The position numbers were made by a program, and so were the translations under genes. From Lachnospiraceae bacterium UBA2860 (lineage in GTDB: Bacteria; Bacillota; Clostridia; Lachnospirales; Lachnospiraceae), in NCBI GenBank assembly GCA_002350625.1, contig DEFE01000022.1, positions 45,108 through 76,636 of the forward strand: a stretch of DNA of 31,529 nt, read 5' to 3'. Shown in pieces: positions 15,698 through 24,292 of the stretch; within the stretch, counting starts at the first letter, position 1, and every line of letters begins with the position of its first letter. Below the pieces are notes generated by a model. It ran no database searches and was not told the DNA's origin. It worked only from the letters and a program-made list of their open reading frames with translations.

Positions 15698-16555
15698 ATG
15701 ACCTATCAGTGGTTCCCCGGTCACATGACCAAAACGATCCGGCAGATCGAGGAGCAGATCAAGCTGATTGACCTCATCATCGAGATCGTGGACGCACGCA
15801 TTCCGGCGGCGAGCAGAAATCCCGAGCTGGACCGGCTCGCGCAGGGCCGGGCGCGCATGCTGCTGTTCGGCAAAAACGATCTCGCGGACCCCGAAGGGAA
15901 TGCGGCCTGGCTTAAGTTTTTTGAAGAACAGGGCCTTCATCCCTACGCGTGCGACCTCAGGAATAACAGTCTCCTGAAATCGCTGACGCCGCAGATTCGG
16001 GAGGCCTGCAAAGAAAAGATAGAGCGCGACAGGCGGAAGGGCATCATGAACCGGCCGATCAGGGCCATGGTGGCCGGCATTCCGAACGTCGGAAAGTCCA
16101 CCTTCATCAACTCCTTCTCCGGCTCCTCATCCCTGAAAACGGGGAACCGGCCGGGCGTCACAAAGGGGAAGCAGTGGATCCGCATCAGCAAAGGCGTGGA
16201 GCTGCTCGATACGCCGGGACTTTTGTGGCCGAAATTCGAAGACCAGAATACAGGGCTCATGATCGCGCTGATCGGCTCGATGCCGGACGATATCCTGAAC
16301 CGCGAAGAGCTTTCGCTTTCCCTTATATCTCTCGTCCGCGCGAAATATCCCGGTTTTCTTAAGGCGCGCTACGGGCTTGAAGAGAAAGGTACGGACAGCG
16401 GGCTTCTCTCGGAGATCGCAGAGGCAAGGGGCTGCCTGAAGAAGGGCGGCGAAGCGGACACGGAGAAAGCGGCTGCCATCCTTCTCGATGATTTCCGCTC
16501 CGGGCGGATCGGACGGATGACGCTGGAAATGCCGCCGGATGCGGAAGATAAGTGA
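15698..16555 (+). CDS. rbgA: ribosome biogenesis GTPase RbgA (YlqF)
   Basis: RbgA is a circularly permuted GTPase needed for late 50S assembly in Firmicutes. The 285 residues start with WFPGHM, containing the conserved His9. The permuted order is visible: G4 first (GKND, 58-61), then G1 GIPNVGKS (127-134), G2 with Thr155 in RPGVTKG, and G3 DTPG (171-174), followed by a C-terminal helical rRNA-binding domain. The G4 motif is unusual: Gly replaces the Asn of NKxD. AAAGGAGGG precedes the ATG. Its TGA overlaps a possible rnhB GTG. Confidence 0.95.
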   Translation: MTYQWFPGHMTKTIRQIEEQIKLIDLIIEIVDARIPAASRNPELDRLAQGRARMLLFGKNDLADPEGNAAWLKFFEEQGLHPYACDLRNNSLLKSLTPQIREACKEKIERDRRKGIMNRPIRAMVAGIPNVGKSTFINSFSGSSSLKTGNRPGVTKGKQWIRISKGVELLDTPGLLWPKFEDQNTGLMIALIGSMPDDILNREELSLSLISLVRAKYPGFLKARYGLEEKGTDSGLLSEIAEARGCLKKGGEADTEKAAAILLDDFRSGRIGRMTLEMPPDAEDK

Positions 16556-16563
16556 GGGCTGCC

Positions 16564-17235
16564 ATGACAGAAAAACAGCTCATGAGAATCCGTGAAAAGG
16601 AAGAAAAAGAGCGCCTGAAGCTGGAAGAGGAGCTGAAGCGCACCGAGGCGCTGTCTGTATACGAGCGGAGATTTCAGGAGAAAGGTCCGATCGCGGGAAT
16701 CGACGAAGTCGGCCGGGGACCGCTTGCAGGCCCGGTGGTCGCCTGCGCCGTGATCCTGCCCGAAGATCATCCGATCCTCTATCTCAACGACTCGAAGAAG
16801 CTTTCCGCGAAGAAGAGAGAGGAGCTCTATGAGGTCATCACGCGCGAGGCCGTATCCTATGGCATCGGCATGGAGTCTCCCGCCGTCATTGATGAGATCA
16901 ATATCCTCCGGGCGACATGCAGCGCGATGCGCAAGGCGCTGTCCGCCATGTCCGTGCCCGCGCGCTTCCTTCTCGTCGACGCGGTGACGATCCCGGAAGT
17001 GTCCGTCCCGCAGTGCCCGATCATCCACGGCGACGCGCTGAGCGTCTCGATCGCCGCAGCGAGCATCGTGGCCAAAGTGACAAGAGACCGCCTCATGGAG
17101 GATTACGACCGCATTTACCCCGGATACGGGTTCGCGAAGCACAAGGGCTACGGGACGGCCGCCCACATCGCGGCCATAAGGGAGCTCGGCCCCTGTCCGA
17201 TTCACAGGAAGAGCTTTATTACGAGGTTTATATGA
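16564..17235 (+). CDS. rnhB: ribonuclease HII
   Basis: RNase HII incises DNA at misincorporated ribonucleotides and degrades RNA-DNA hybrids. From the ATG at 16564 it is 223 residues: a charged coiled N-terminal extension (about 1-40), then GIDEVGRGPLAGPVV with Asp47-Glu48, Asp139 in LLVDAV, Asp157 in HGDALS, and AASIVAKVTRDR. A GTG at 16552 overlapping the rbgA stop (GTGA) is an alternative start giving four more residues. GAGGG (16554 on), six bases before the ATG, favours 16564. It overlaps yraN by ATGA. Confidence 0.95.
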   Translation: MTEKQLMRIREKEEKERLKLEEELKRTEALSVYERRFQEKGPIAGIDEVGRGPLAGPVVACAVILPEDHPILYLNDSKKLSAKKREELYEVITREAVSYGIGMESPAVIDEINILRATCSAMRKALSAMSVPARFLLVDAVTIPEVSVPQCPIIHGDALSVSIAAASIVAKVTRDRLMEDYDRIYPGYGFAKHKGYGTAAHIAAIRELGPCPIHRKSFITRFI

Positions 17236-17582
17236 ACCGGAGACATGTAGGCGCCACATATGAGGAGATCGCCGCCGCATATCTTACAGCTCAGGGCTAT
17301 GTGGTGAGAGAGCGGAATTTCCGCGCAAGAAGCGGGGAGATCGATATCATCGCGCAGGAAGAGGATGTGCTCTGTTTTATCGAGGTGAAATACAGAGCGG
17401 ACCTCAAGGACGGCGGACCGCTCGCCGCCGTGGATCATAAAAAGCAGCGCACCATCTCCCGCACGGCCCTGTATTATCTGCTGAAAAAAGGCTATCCCGC
17501 GGATACGCCCTGCCGCTTTGACGTGGTCGGCATACTCGACGATCAGATCACGCTGATCAGGAACGCGTTCCCTTACACCTGA
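17232..17582 (+). CDS. yraN: UPF0102/YraN-family endonuclease-like protein
   Basis: The ATG at 17232 overlaps the rnhB stop (ATGA), giving 116 residues. The protein has the YraN pattern: an N-terminal helix, then RNFRARSGEIDIIAQ with Glu36/Asp38 and FIEVKYR with Glu51 and Lys53, the E/D...ExK core of a PD-(D/E)XK/Holliday-resolvase-like fold. The biochemical role is not established for the family. Its pairing with rnhB is very widespread and suggests a link to nucleic-acid repair. The same frame stays open far upstream inside rnhB, but that part is not coding. Confidence 0.93.
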   Translation: MNRRHVGATYEEIAAAYLTAQGYVVRERNFRARSGEIDIIAQEEDVLCFIEVKYRADLKDGGPLAAVDHKKQRTISRTALYYLLKKGYPADTPCRFDVVGILDDQITLIRNAFPYT

Positions 17583-17614
17583 AGCTTATGTTTGCCGCAA
17601 GGAGGCAAGTCTTT

Positions 17615-18511
17615 ATGGATATTAAATGGATCGATGTCAAGAACTCCATGCGTCTCAACCGGAACGGCGATGTGCTTTATCTTACGTGGCCCGCATTCGA
17701 TGCGCTGAAATGGCTGAAGAACGGCTTCTCGACGCGCTTCGGCGGCGTGAGCGAAGGCATATACGCCACGATGAATCTCGGCTTCGGCTGCGGAGACGAC
17801 AAGGAGAAAGTGCGCGAGAACTTTGCCCGCATCGCCCGGGCCATCGGCTTTAAAGAGGAGAACTGCGTGCTTTCCCACCAGACGCATACCGCGAACGTGC
17901 GGCGGGTCGGTCGGGAGGACGCCGGCAGAGGCATCACGCGAAGCCTCGGATGGACAGATGTGGACGGGCTCATCACGGACGAGCCTGACATCGTGCTCAC
18001 GACATTTTACGCGGACTGCGTGCCGCTTTATTTCGTGGATCCCGAGCACCGCGCGATCGGGCTTTCCCATTCCGGGTGGCGGGGAACCGCAAAAGGCATG
18101 GCGCGCGTCACCATCGAGGCGATGCAGCGGGAATTCGGCTCGGATCCCGCGAAAATGCTGGCCGCGATCGGTCCCTCGGTCTGCAAGGACTGTTACGAGG
18201 TGAGCGAGGATGTGGCGCTTCAGTTCAACAACTGCTATTACGTCCCGAAGGGCAAAGGCAAATACCTGCTCGACCTTCACGGCGCGAACCGCGGCCTCAT
18301 CATCGACGCCGGCATTCCGAAGGAACAGGTCTTCCTGCCGAACCTCTGCACGAACTGCAATCCGGACCTTCTGTTCTCGCACAGGGCGACCGGCGGCAAA
18401 AGAGGCAGCCTGGCGGCATTTCTCACGATTACGGAGGCATCCGAGGTCAGACAGACGATCGACGCGCTGCGCGAGGCGCAAAAGAGGTTCTCACCGGCTG
18501 GCATATCTTGA
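17615..18511 (+). CDS. pgeF: PgeF/YfiH-family multicopper-oxidase-like (DUF152) protein
   Basis: This family has been described as a purine nucleoside phosphorylase/deaminase and, in E. coli, as a peptidoglycan editing factor that removes L-Ser wrongly incorporated in place of L-Ala. AAGGAGG (17599-17605), nine bases before 17615, fixes the start; an in-frame ATG at 17588 is upstream of that site. The 298 residues show the metal ligands His91 (SHQTHT), Cys135 (ADCVPL) and His152 (LSHSGWRGT) and the C-terminal TNCNPDLLFSHRATGGKRG. It closes the lepB-pgeF run. The leuS promoter overlaps its stop codon. Confidence 0.94.
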   Translation: MDIKWIDVKNSMRLNRNGDVLYLTWPAFDALKWLKNGFSTRFGGVSEGIYATMNLGFGCGDDKEKVRENFARIARAIGFKEENCVLSHQTHTANVRRVGREDAGRGITRSLGWTDVDGLITDEPDIVLTTFYADCVPLYFVDPEHRAIGLSHSGWRGTAKGMARVTIEAMQREFGSDPAKMLAAIGPSVCKDCYEVSEDVALQFNNCYYVPKGKGKYLLDLHGANRGLIIDAGIPKEQVFLPNLCTNCNPDLLFSHRATGGKRGSLAAFLTITEASEVRQTIDALREAQKRFSPAGIS

Positions 18512-18536
18512 CAAACGCTTTTCCGAACCCTATATT
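18508..18536 (+). promoter_or_regulatory. promoter of leuS
   Basis: Perfect TTGACA (18508-18513), exactly 17 bases, then TATATT (18531-18536) followed by a T run. The -35 overlaps the pgeF TGA stop. The predicted leader is only about 35 nt, too short for a T-box. Confidence 0.85.
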
Positions 18537-18579
18537 TTTTATGCAGAAACAGTAGATCCTATGGAGGAGGCACTTGCAA

Positions 18580-21000
18580 ATGGCAGTTCCTTACAAACAC
18601 ATTCAGGTTGAATCAAAGTGGAGAAAAAAGTGGGAGGAGCATCCCATCAACGTCAACGACGGCAAGAAACCGAAGTATTATTGCCTCGACATGTTCCCTT
18701 ATCCCTCCGGCGCGGGCCTTCATGTCGGTCACTGGAGAGGCTACGTCATCTCCGATGTCTGGGCGCGCTATAAGATGATGGACGGCGGTCACTACGTCAT
18801 CCATCCGATGGGCTGGGACGCCTTCGGCCTCCCCGCGGAAAATTACGCGATCAAGACGGGACAGCATCCCTCGATCTCGACGGCGGCCAATGTCGCGAAT
18901 ATCAAAAAGCAGATCGACCAGATCGGCGCGATCCGCGACTGGGATATGGAAGTGAACACGACGGATCCGAACTTCTACAAATGGACGCAGTGGATTTTTG
19001 TCCAGATGTTTAAGCACGGACTCGCCTATGAGAAGGAAATGCCGCTCAACTGGTGCCCCAGCTGCAAAGCGGTTCTCGCCAACGAGGAAGTTGTCGACGG
19101 CAAGTGCGAGAGATGCGGCGCCGAAGTGACGAAGAAGAATCTCCGCCAGTGGATGCTGAAGATCACGGCGTATGCGGACCGTCTGCTCGAGGGGCTCAAG
19201 GATCTCGACTGGCCGGAAAAGGTCAAGAAGATGCAGACCGACTGGATCGGCCGCTCCTACGGCGCCGAGGTAAACTTCCACGTAGACGGATCGGATGAAG
19301 CGATCACTGTCTATACAACGCGCCCCGACACGCTGTACGGCGCCACCTTTATGGTCCTCGCGCCCGAGCATCCGCTTGTTCCTTCCCTGACGAAGGAAGC
19401 GCAGCGCGCGGAAGTGGAGGCGTACTGTGTCGCGGCCGCCAATAAATCGAGCGTCGACCGCGTACAGAACAAGGAAAAGACCGGCGTCTTCACGGGAAGC
19501 TATGCCATCAATCCGCTGAACGGCGAGAAGATTGAGATCTGGCTGTCGGATTACGTCCTTTCGGATTACGGCACCGGCGCCATCATGTGCGTGCCCGCGC
19601 ATGACGACCGCGACTTCGCATTTGCCAAAAAATTCGGACTCCCGATCGTCCAGGTCATCGCCAGGGACGGGAAGGAAATCCCGGACATGCAGGAAGCCTA
19701 TACCGAGGCCAGCGGCACGATGATCAACTCCGGGGAGTGGAACGGCATGGAATCCGCCGTCCTCAAGGAGGAGGCGCCGCTGATGATCGAAAAGCGGGGC
19801 ATCGGCAAAAAGACCGTCAACTATAAGCTGCGCGACTGGGTCTTCTCAAGACAGAGGTACTGGGGCGAGCCGATCCCGATCGTGCACTGCGAAAAGTGCG
19901 GCGCCGTCGCTGTTCCGGAGGAGCAGCTGCCGGTGCTTCTGCCGGACGTCGAATCCTATCAGCCGACGGATACCGGCGAATCTCCGCTGGCAGCGATCGA
20001 CAGTTGGGTGAATACGACTTGCCCGTGCTGCGGCGGACCTGCGAAGCGCGAGACGAATACAATGCCGCAGTGGGCCGGTTCGTCCTGGTACTTCCTGCGC
20101 TATGTGGACGCGCACAACGACAAGGAGCTTGTGAGCCGCGCGAAGGCGGACGAATACCTGCCGGTTGACATGTACATCGGCGGCGTTGAGCACGCGGTCC
20201 TTCACCTTCTGTACTCCAGATTCTACACGAAGTTCCTCCACGACATCGGCGTCGTCGACTTCGAAGAGCCGTTTAAGCGCCTCTTTAACCAGGGCATGAT
20301 TCTCGGACCGAAGGGCGTCAAAATGAGCAAGTCCCTCGGCAACGTCGTGTCGCCGGACGATATGGTGCGCGATTACGGCTGCGACTCCCTGCGCATCTAT
20401 GAGCTCTTCATCGGCCCGCCGCAGCAGGACAGCGCCTGGGACATGAGAGGCATCGACGGCGTCAACCGCTTCCTCAACAAGTTCTGGAATGTCGCCTGCG
20501 ACAGCATCGAGGCCGACGTCAAGGCCACGCCGGAGATGATCAAGCTCCGCCACAAGCTGATCGCCGACATCACCATGCGCCTCGACCAGTTTGCCCTCAA
20601 CACGGCTGTTTCCAAGTTCATGGAGTACAACAACCAGATGGCAAAGATCGCACAGGAATGCGGCGGCGTGGACAAGGAGACCATCGAGACCTATATCCGC
20701 CTGCTCGCCCCCTTTGCCCCGCATATCAGCGAGGAGCTGTGGGAGATGTGCGGACATGACGAGTCCATCTTCGCGAGCACCTGGCCGAAGTCAGACGCCG
20801 CCCTGGCCGCGGATGACGAGAAGGAAGTGCCCGTGCAGATCAACGGCAAAATCAAGGCGACGGTGATGCTTTCCGTCGACGCCTCGAAGGAAGAGGCTCT
20901 TCAGGCCGGCAAGGCGGCCGTCGCGGAAAAGTTCGGCAGCGCGCAGATCGTAAAAGAGGTCTATGTGCCGGGCCGCATCATCAATTTCGTCGTCCGGTAA
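18580..21000 (+). CDS. leuS: leucyl-tRNA synthetase
   Basis: LeuRS charges tRNA-Leu and edits mischarged amino acids. The start is the ATG at 18580 behind GGAGGAGG (18563-18570), not the in-frame TTG at 18574. The 806 residues have the class I HIGH-type motif in PYPSGAGLHVGH (40-51), a zinc-binding insert with CPSC and CERC, the CP1 editing domain (about 220-410), a second cysteine cluster (CEKC; CPCC), and KMSKS at 581-585. The C-terminal anticodon-binding and leucine-specific domains end in VVR. It is monocistronic by promoter and terminator. Confidence 0.98.
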   Translation: MAVPYKHIQVESKWRKKWEEHPINVNDGKKPKYYCLDMFPYPSGAGLHVGHWRGYVISDVWARYKMMDGGHYVIHPMGWDAFGLPAENYAIKTGQHPSISTAANVANIKKQIDQIGAIRDWDMEVNTTDPNFYKWTQWIFVQMFKHGLAYEKEMPLNWCPSCKAVLANEEVVDGKCERCGAEVTKKNLRQWMLKITAYADRLLEGLKDLDWPEKVKKMQTDWIGRSYGAEVNFHVDGSDEAITVYTTRPDTLYGATFMVLAPEHPLVPSLTKEAQRAEVEAYCVAAANKSSVDRVQNKEKTGVFTGSYAINPLNGEKIEIWLSDYVLSDYGTGAIMCVPAHDDRDFAFAKKFGLPIVQVIARDGKEIPDMQEAYTEASGTMINSGEWNGMESAVLKEEAPLMIEKRGIGKKTVNYKLRDWVFSRQRYWGEPIPIVHCEKCGAVAVPEEQLPVLLPDVESYQPTDTGESPLAAIDSWVNTTCPCCGGPAKRETNTMPQWAGSSWYFLRYVDAHNDKELVSRAKADEYLPVDMYIGGVEHAVLHLLYSRFYTKFLHDIGVVDFEEPFKRLFNQGMILGPKGVKMSKSLGNVVSPDDMVRDYGCDSLRIYELFIGPPQQDSAWDMRGIDGVNRFLNKFWNVACDSIEADVKATPEMIKLRHKLIADITMRLDQFALNTAVSKFMEYNNQMAKIAQECGGVDKETIETYIRLLAPFAPHISEELWEMCGHDESIFASTWPKSDAALAADDEKEVPVQINGKIKATVMLSVDASKEEALQAGKAAVAEKFGSAQIVKEVYVPGRIINFVVR

Positions 21001-21031
21001 TGCGCGCCAAATAAAAGATGTATCTCACGTA

Positions 21032-21062
21032 AAAGACCGCTTCAAAAAGGAGCGGTCTTTCG
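21032..21062 (+). terminator. intrinsic terminator after leuS
   Basis: AAAGACCGCTTC (21032-21043) pairs with GGAGCGGTCTTT (21049-21060; one T-G wobble) around an A5 loop, followed by CGTT. The T run is short and part of the stem. Confidence 0.8.
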
Positions 21063-21091
21063 TTGACCCGCCTCTTTTTAACTGATAAGAT
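21063..21091 (+). promoter_or_regulatory. possible promoter of the alcohol dehydrogenase gene
   Basis: TTGACC (21063-21068), 17 bases, then TAAGAT (21086-21091; four of six). It starts directly after the leuS terminator and predicts a leader of about 105 nt. I see no clear operator or riboswitch in the remaining 110 bases. Confidence 0.45.
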
Positions 21092-21204
21092 AAATGCAGA
21101 CAGATGACTGATTTGTCCTCAGACTGACATGATAAAAAACATCTTGATACTGACCGGCTGGCGGGATCATTTCCATTTTTTCCTGAATAATAGAGGAGAG
21201 CTGC

Positions 21205-22392
21205 ATGTTCAATTTTGAGTTTTATGCACCGACACGCGTCATTTTCGGAAAAGAAACCGAGACGAGAGCAGGTGAGCTTGTCAAAGAATACGGCGGCACG
21301 CGCGTGCTCATCCATTTCGGCGGAAAGAGCGCCGAGAGATCAGGCCTTCTTGACCGCGTGAAGGCGTCTTTGGACGCGGCCGGCATATTCCACGTCGAGC
21401 TCGGCGGCGTCGTACCGAACCCGCACATCGGGAAAGTCTATGAAGGCATTGAACTCGCAAAGGTAAATAATATCGACTTTATCCTCGCCGTCGGCGGCGG
21501 ATCCGTCATCGACTCCTCGAAAGCGATCGCCTACGGAATGACAGAGCCGGACAAGGACGTGTGGGAGCTTTACGCCCATGAGCGTCAGGCAAAGGGCTGC
21601 CTCCCGATCGGCGTCATTCTGACGATCGCCGCGGCGGGCTCCGAGATGAGCAACAGCAGCGTCATCACCAACGAGAAGACAGGAACGAAGCGCGACTATG
21701 GAAACAACATGGGCCGTCCGAAGTTTGCGATTATGAATCCGGAGCTGACGACTACGCTGCCCGATTATCAGACGGAATCGGGGTGCACGGACATCATGAT
21801 GCACACGATGGAACGATATTTCACGCAGGGCGGCAATATGGAAGTCACGGATGAGATCGCCGAGGGCATTCTTCGCACCGTCATGAAATATGCCGAGATC
21901 CTGCACACGGATCCGACAAACTACGAGGCGCGCGCCGAGGTGATGTGGGCCAGCTCCCTGGCGCACAACGATCTGACCGGCTGCGGCAATGACGGCGGCG
22001 ACTTTGCCTCCCACATGATCGAGCACGAGATGGGCGGCATGTTCGACGTCACGCACGGAGCCGGACTCGCCGCCGTGTGGCCGAGTTGGGCGAGATACGT
22101 CTACAAGGAGGATCTGCCCCGCTTCGTCCGCTACGCGGAGAAGGTCATGGGCGTCACACGCACCGAAGGCTTGTCCGACGAGGACGTGGCTCTCGCAGGC
22201 ATCGAGGCGATGGAAGCTTTCTATCACAGGATCGGCATGCCGGTCAACATGACCGAACTCGGCATTTCTCCGACAGAAGAGCAGATGCAGACGATGGCGG
22301 AAGGGGCTGTCCGTGCGGTCGGCGGCCCGCTCGGCTCCGCGAAGAAGCTCGAAGTCGAGGATATCGTCAAGATCTATCAGATGGCAAAATAA
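21205..22392 (+). CDS. iron-dependent (group III) alcohol dehydrogenase, butanol-dehydrogenase type
   Basis: This NAD(P)H-dependent enzyme interconverts aldehydes and primary alcohols and probably disposes of fermentative reducing equivalents or toxic aldehydes. The 395 residues contain the nucleotide-binding GGGSVIDSSK (97-106) and the metal ligands Asp196, His200, His270 and His284 (the last in DVTHGAGLA), with the 14-residue His-His spacing of FucO-type enzymes. The overall sequence resembles the BdhA/YqhD branch, which usually prefers NADPH; the cofactor cannot be read with certainty. GAGGAGAG precedes the ATG. It has its own promoter and terminator and no pathway partner nearby. Confidence 0.92.
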   Translation: MFNFEFYAPTRVIFGKETETRAGELVKEYGGTRVLIHFGGKSAERSGLLDRVKASLDAAGIFHVELGGVVPNPHIGKVYEGIELAKVNNIDFILAVGGGSVIDSSKAIAYGMTEPDKDVWELYAHERQAKGCLPIGVILTIAAAGSEMSNSSVITNEKTGTKRDYGNNMGRPKFAIMNPELTTTLPDYQTESGCTDIMMHTMERYFTQGGNMEVTDEIAEGILRTVMKYAEILHTDPTNYEARAEVMWASSLAHNDLTGCGNDGGDFASHMIEHEMGGMFDVTHGAGLAAVWPSWARYVYKEDLPRFVRYAEKVMGVTRTEGLSDEDVALAGIEAMEAFYHRIGMPVNMTELGISPTEEQMQTMAEGAVRAVGGPLGSAKKLEVEDIVKIYQMAK

Positions 22393-22414
22393 GCGGCCAG
22401 AAACTTAAAGCTCC

Positions 22415-22450
22415 ACCCTCCGGCGGATCTTCCGGCCGGAGGGTTTTCTT
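22415..22450 (+). terminator. intrinsic terminator after the alcohol dehydrogenase gene
   Basis: CCCTCCGGC (22416-22424) pairs with GCCGGAGGG (22435-22443), with an extra A-T closing pair (22415/22444) and a TTTTCTT tail at 22444-22450. The loop can form a smaller inner pairing. Confidence 0.88.
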
Positions 22451-22470
22451 AACAACGGAGATTGAAAAAC

Positions 22471-24222
22471 ATGGCATTTGACGGAATTACAGTGGCAAAT
22501 CTGACAGCTGATCTTAAAGAGGTGCTCACAGGCGGCGGCATCAGCCGGATCATCCAGCCGGAAAGAGATGAACTGATGCTGGTGATCAAAAGCAACAGAC
22601 AGACTTATTATCTTCTTTTGAGCGCAAATGCCTCTCTGCCTCTTCTGTATCTGACGGATGAGAAGAAAGAGGCGCCGATGAGCGCGCCGAATTTCTGCAT
22701 GCTTTTAAGGAAGCACCTGCAGGGCGGCCAGATTCTTGATATCACCCAGCCGTCCCTTGAGCGCATCGTCATCTTCCATATCCTGCACAGGGACGAGCTC
22801 GGGGATCTCGCTGAGAAGAAGCTGATCATCGAGCTCATGGGGAAATACAGCAACATCATCTTCACGGATGCGTCCGACGTGATCATCGACAGCATCAAGC
22901 GGATTCCCTCGAGCGTGAGCTCCGTGCGCGAGGTGCTCCCGGGGCGCCCGTATTTTGTGCCGGAATCCATGAAAAAAGCAGACCCGCTCGAAGCTGACGC
23001 CGCCATTTTCGACGGAATCATGCGCGCGGAGAGCGGAGACATGGTCCACGCGCTGTCCGCTGCTTTTGCCGGCATATCCGTCGCCGCCGCGGAGGAGTTT
23101 GTCTACGAGGCGGGATGCGACGCGCGGCTTTCTTACAGCGCACTCGGCGATCCGGAGAAAGAAGCACTGACAAAGGTCTTTCTCACGCATATGGACGCGA
23201 TCCGCCAAAATGCGTTTTCGCCGAATATGGTCGTTTCCTCGGATGAGCCGAAGGAATTCGGCAGCTTCAGGTACGCGATGTATGCGCACCCGCCCTATCG
23301 GGAAGTGCGCTTCCCCTCGGCGAGCGAGATGATCCTCGCCTATTACGGGCAGAAGGAGCGGGCGACAAGAATCCGGCAGAAGTCGCAGGATCTGAGGCAT
23401 GTCGTGACAACGGCGCTCGACAGGACGAACAAGAAGTTCGCCATCCAGGAGAAGCAGCTTTTATCTACCGAGAAGCGGGACAAGTACAGAATCTACGGAG
23501 AGATGCTCAATACCTACGGGTACGGCGCCAAAGAGGGCGACAAGGAACTCATCTGCACGAATTATTACACAGACGAAGAGATCTCGGTGCCTCTCGATCC
23601 GACAATCAGCGTTCAGGAAAACGCGCAGAAATACTTCTTGCGCTATAACAAGCTCAAGCGGACGGCGGAAGCTGTCACGCAGCAGATCGAAGAGACGAAA
23701 AATGACCGCGAGCAGCTGATGGCCTGCCTTGCGGCGATCGAGCTCGCCGAAAATGAGACGGATCTTTCCGATATCAGGCGCGAGCTCGCGGATTTCGGCT
23801 TTATCCAGCGAAAAGGGCCGGTGAAAAAGGGGGCGAAGCGCGAAGCGAAGTCCGCGCCCTACCTGTACCGCTCCTCCGACGGATTCCTGATCTACGTCGG
23901 CAAGAATAATTACCAGAATGACGAGCTGACATTTAAGACGGCGGGCGCAAACGACTGGTGGTTCCACGTCAAAGGGGCGCCGGGCAGCCACGTGATTATC
24001 AAGTGCGAAGGGCGGGAGCTCCCGGACCGCGCCTTTGAGGAGGCAGGCGCCCTGGCCGCATACTACTCGTCGAAGCGCAAGTCGCCGAAGGTCGAAATTG
24101 ATTATACGATGAGAAAGCATCTCAAAAAAACGAACGGCGGAAAGCCCGGCTTCGTGATCTATCACACGAATTATTCGCTCATGGCCGCGCCGGACATCTC
24201 GGGCCTTAAAAGGCTCAGCTGA
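22471..24222 (+). CDS. rqcH: ribosome quality control factor RqcH (NFACT/FbpA family)
   Basis: RqcH binds 50S subunits obstructed by peptidyl-tRNA and recruits tRNA-Ala to add C-terminal alanine tails that mark the nascent chain for degradation. The ATG at 22471 (behind CGGAG) gives 583 residues; an in-frame TTG at 22462 abuts the ribosome site and is rejected. Domains run NFACT-N (about 1-200), a helix-hairpin-helix and coiled-coil middle section (about 205-440), and NFACT-R (about 465-565) with FLIYVGKNNYQNDELTF and DWWFHVKGAPGSHV. Older names call it fibronectin-binding protein A, and a role in surface adhesion has been claimed for some homologues. Confidence 0.93.
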   Translation: MAFDGITVANLTADLKEVLTGGGISRIIQPERDELMLVIKSNRQTYYLLLSANASLPLLYLTDEKKEAPMSAPNFCMLLRKHLQGGQILDITQPSLERIVIFHILHRDELGDLAEKKLIIELMGKYSNIIFTDASDVIIDSIKRIPSSVSSVREVLPGRPYFVPESMKKADPLEADAAIFDGIMRAESGDMVHALSAAFAGISVAAAEEFVYEAGCDARLSYSALGDPEKEALTKVFLTHMDAIRQNAFSPNMVVSSDEPKEFGSFRYAMYAHPPYREVRFPSASEMILAYYGQKERATRIRQKSQDLRHVVTTALDRTNKKFAIQEKQLLSTEKRDKYRIYGEMLNTYGYGAKEGDKELICTNYYTDEEISVPLDPTISVQENAQKYFLRYNKLKRTAEAVTQQIEETKNDREQLMACLAAIELAENETDLSDIRRELADFGFIQRKGPVKKGAKREAKSAPYLYRSSDGFLIYVGKNNYQNDELTFKTAGANDWWFHVKGAPGSHVIIKCEGRELPDRAFEEAGALAAYYSSKRKSPKVEIDYTMRKHLKKTNGGKPGFVIYHTNYSLMAAPDISGLKRLS

Positions 24223-24251
24223 TTGACGAATGTCCCGATTTGCGGTACAGT
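24223..24251 (+). promoter_or_regulatory. promoter of the yicC-gmk-rpoZ-rimO-pgsA block
   Basis: TTGACG (24223-24228) begins on the base after the rqcH stop. With a 17-base spacer it is followed by TACAGT (24246-24251; four of six). The predicted start is near 24258, about 35 nt before the yicC ATG. Confidence 0.6.
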
Positions 24252-24292
24252 AGATGCGGTCATCTTATCGATCCTATGAGGGCAGAAACACT

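Noticed and set aside
21092..21204. Redox operator (Rex-like) upstream of the alcohol dehydrogenase gene
   Set aside because: No TTGTGAA-N-TTCACAA-type palindrome is present; only short imperfect dyads were found.
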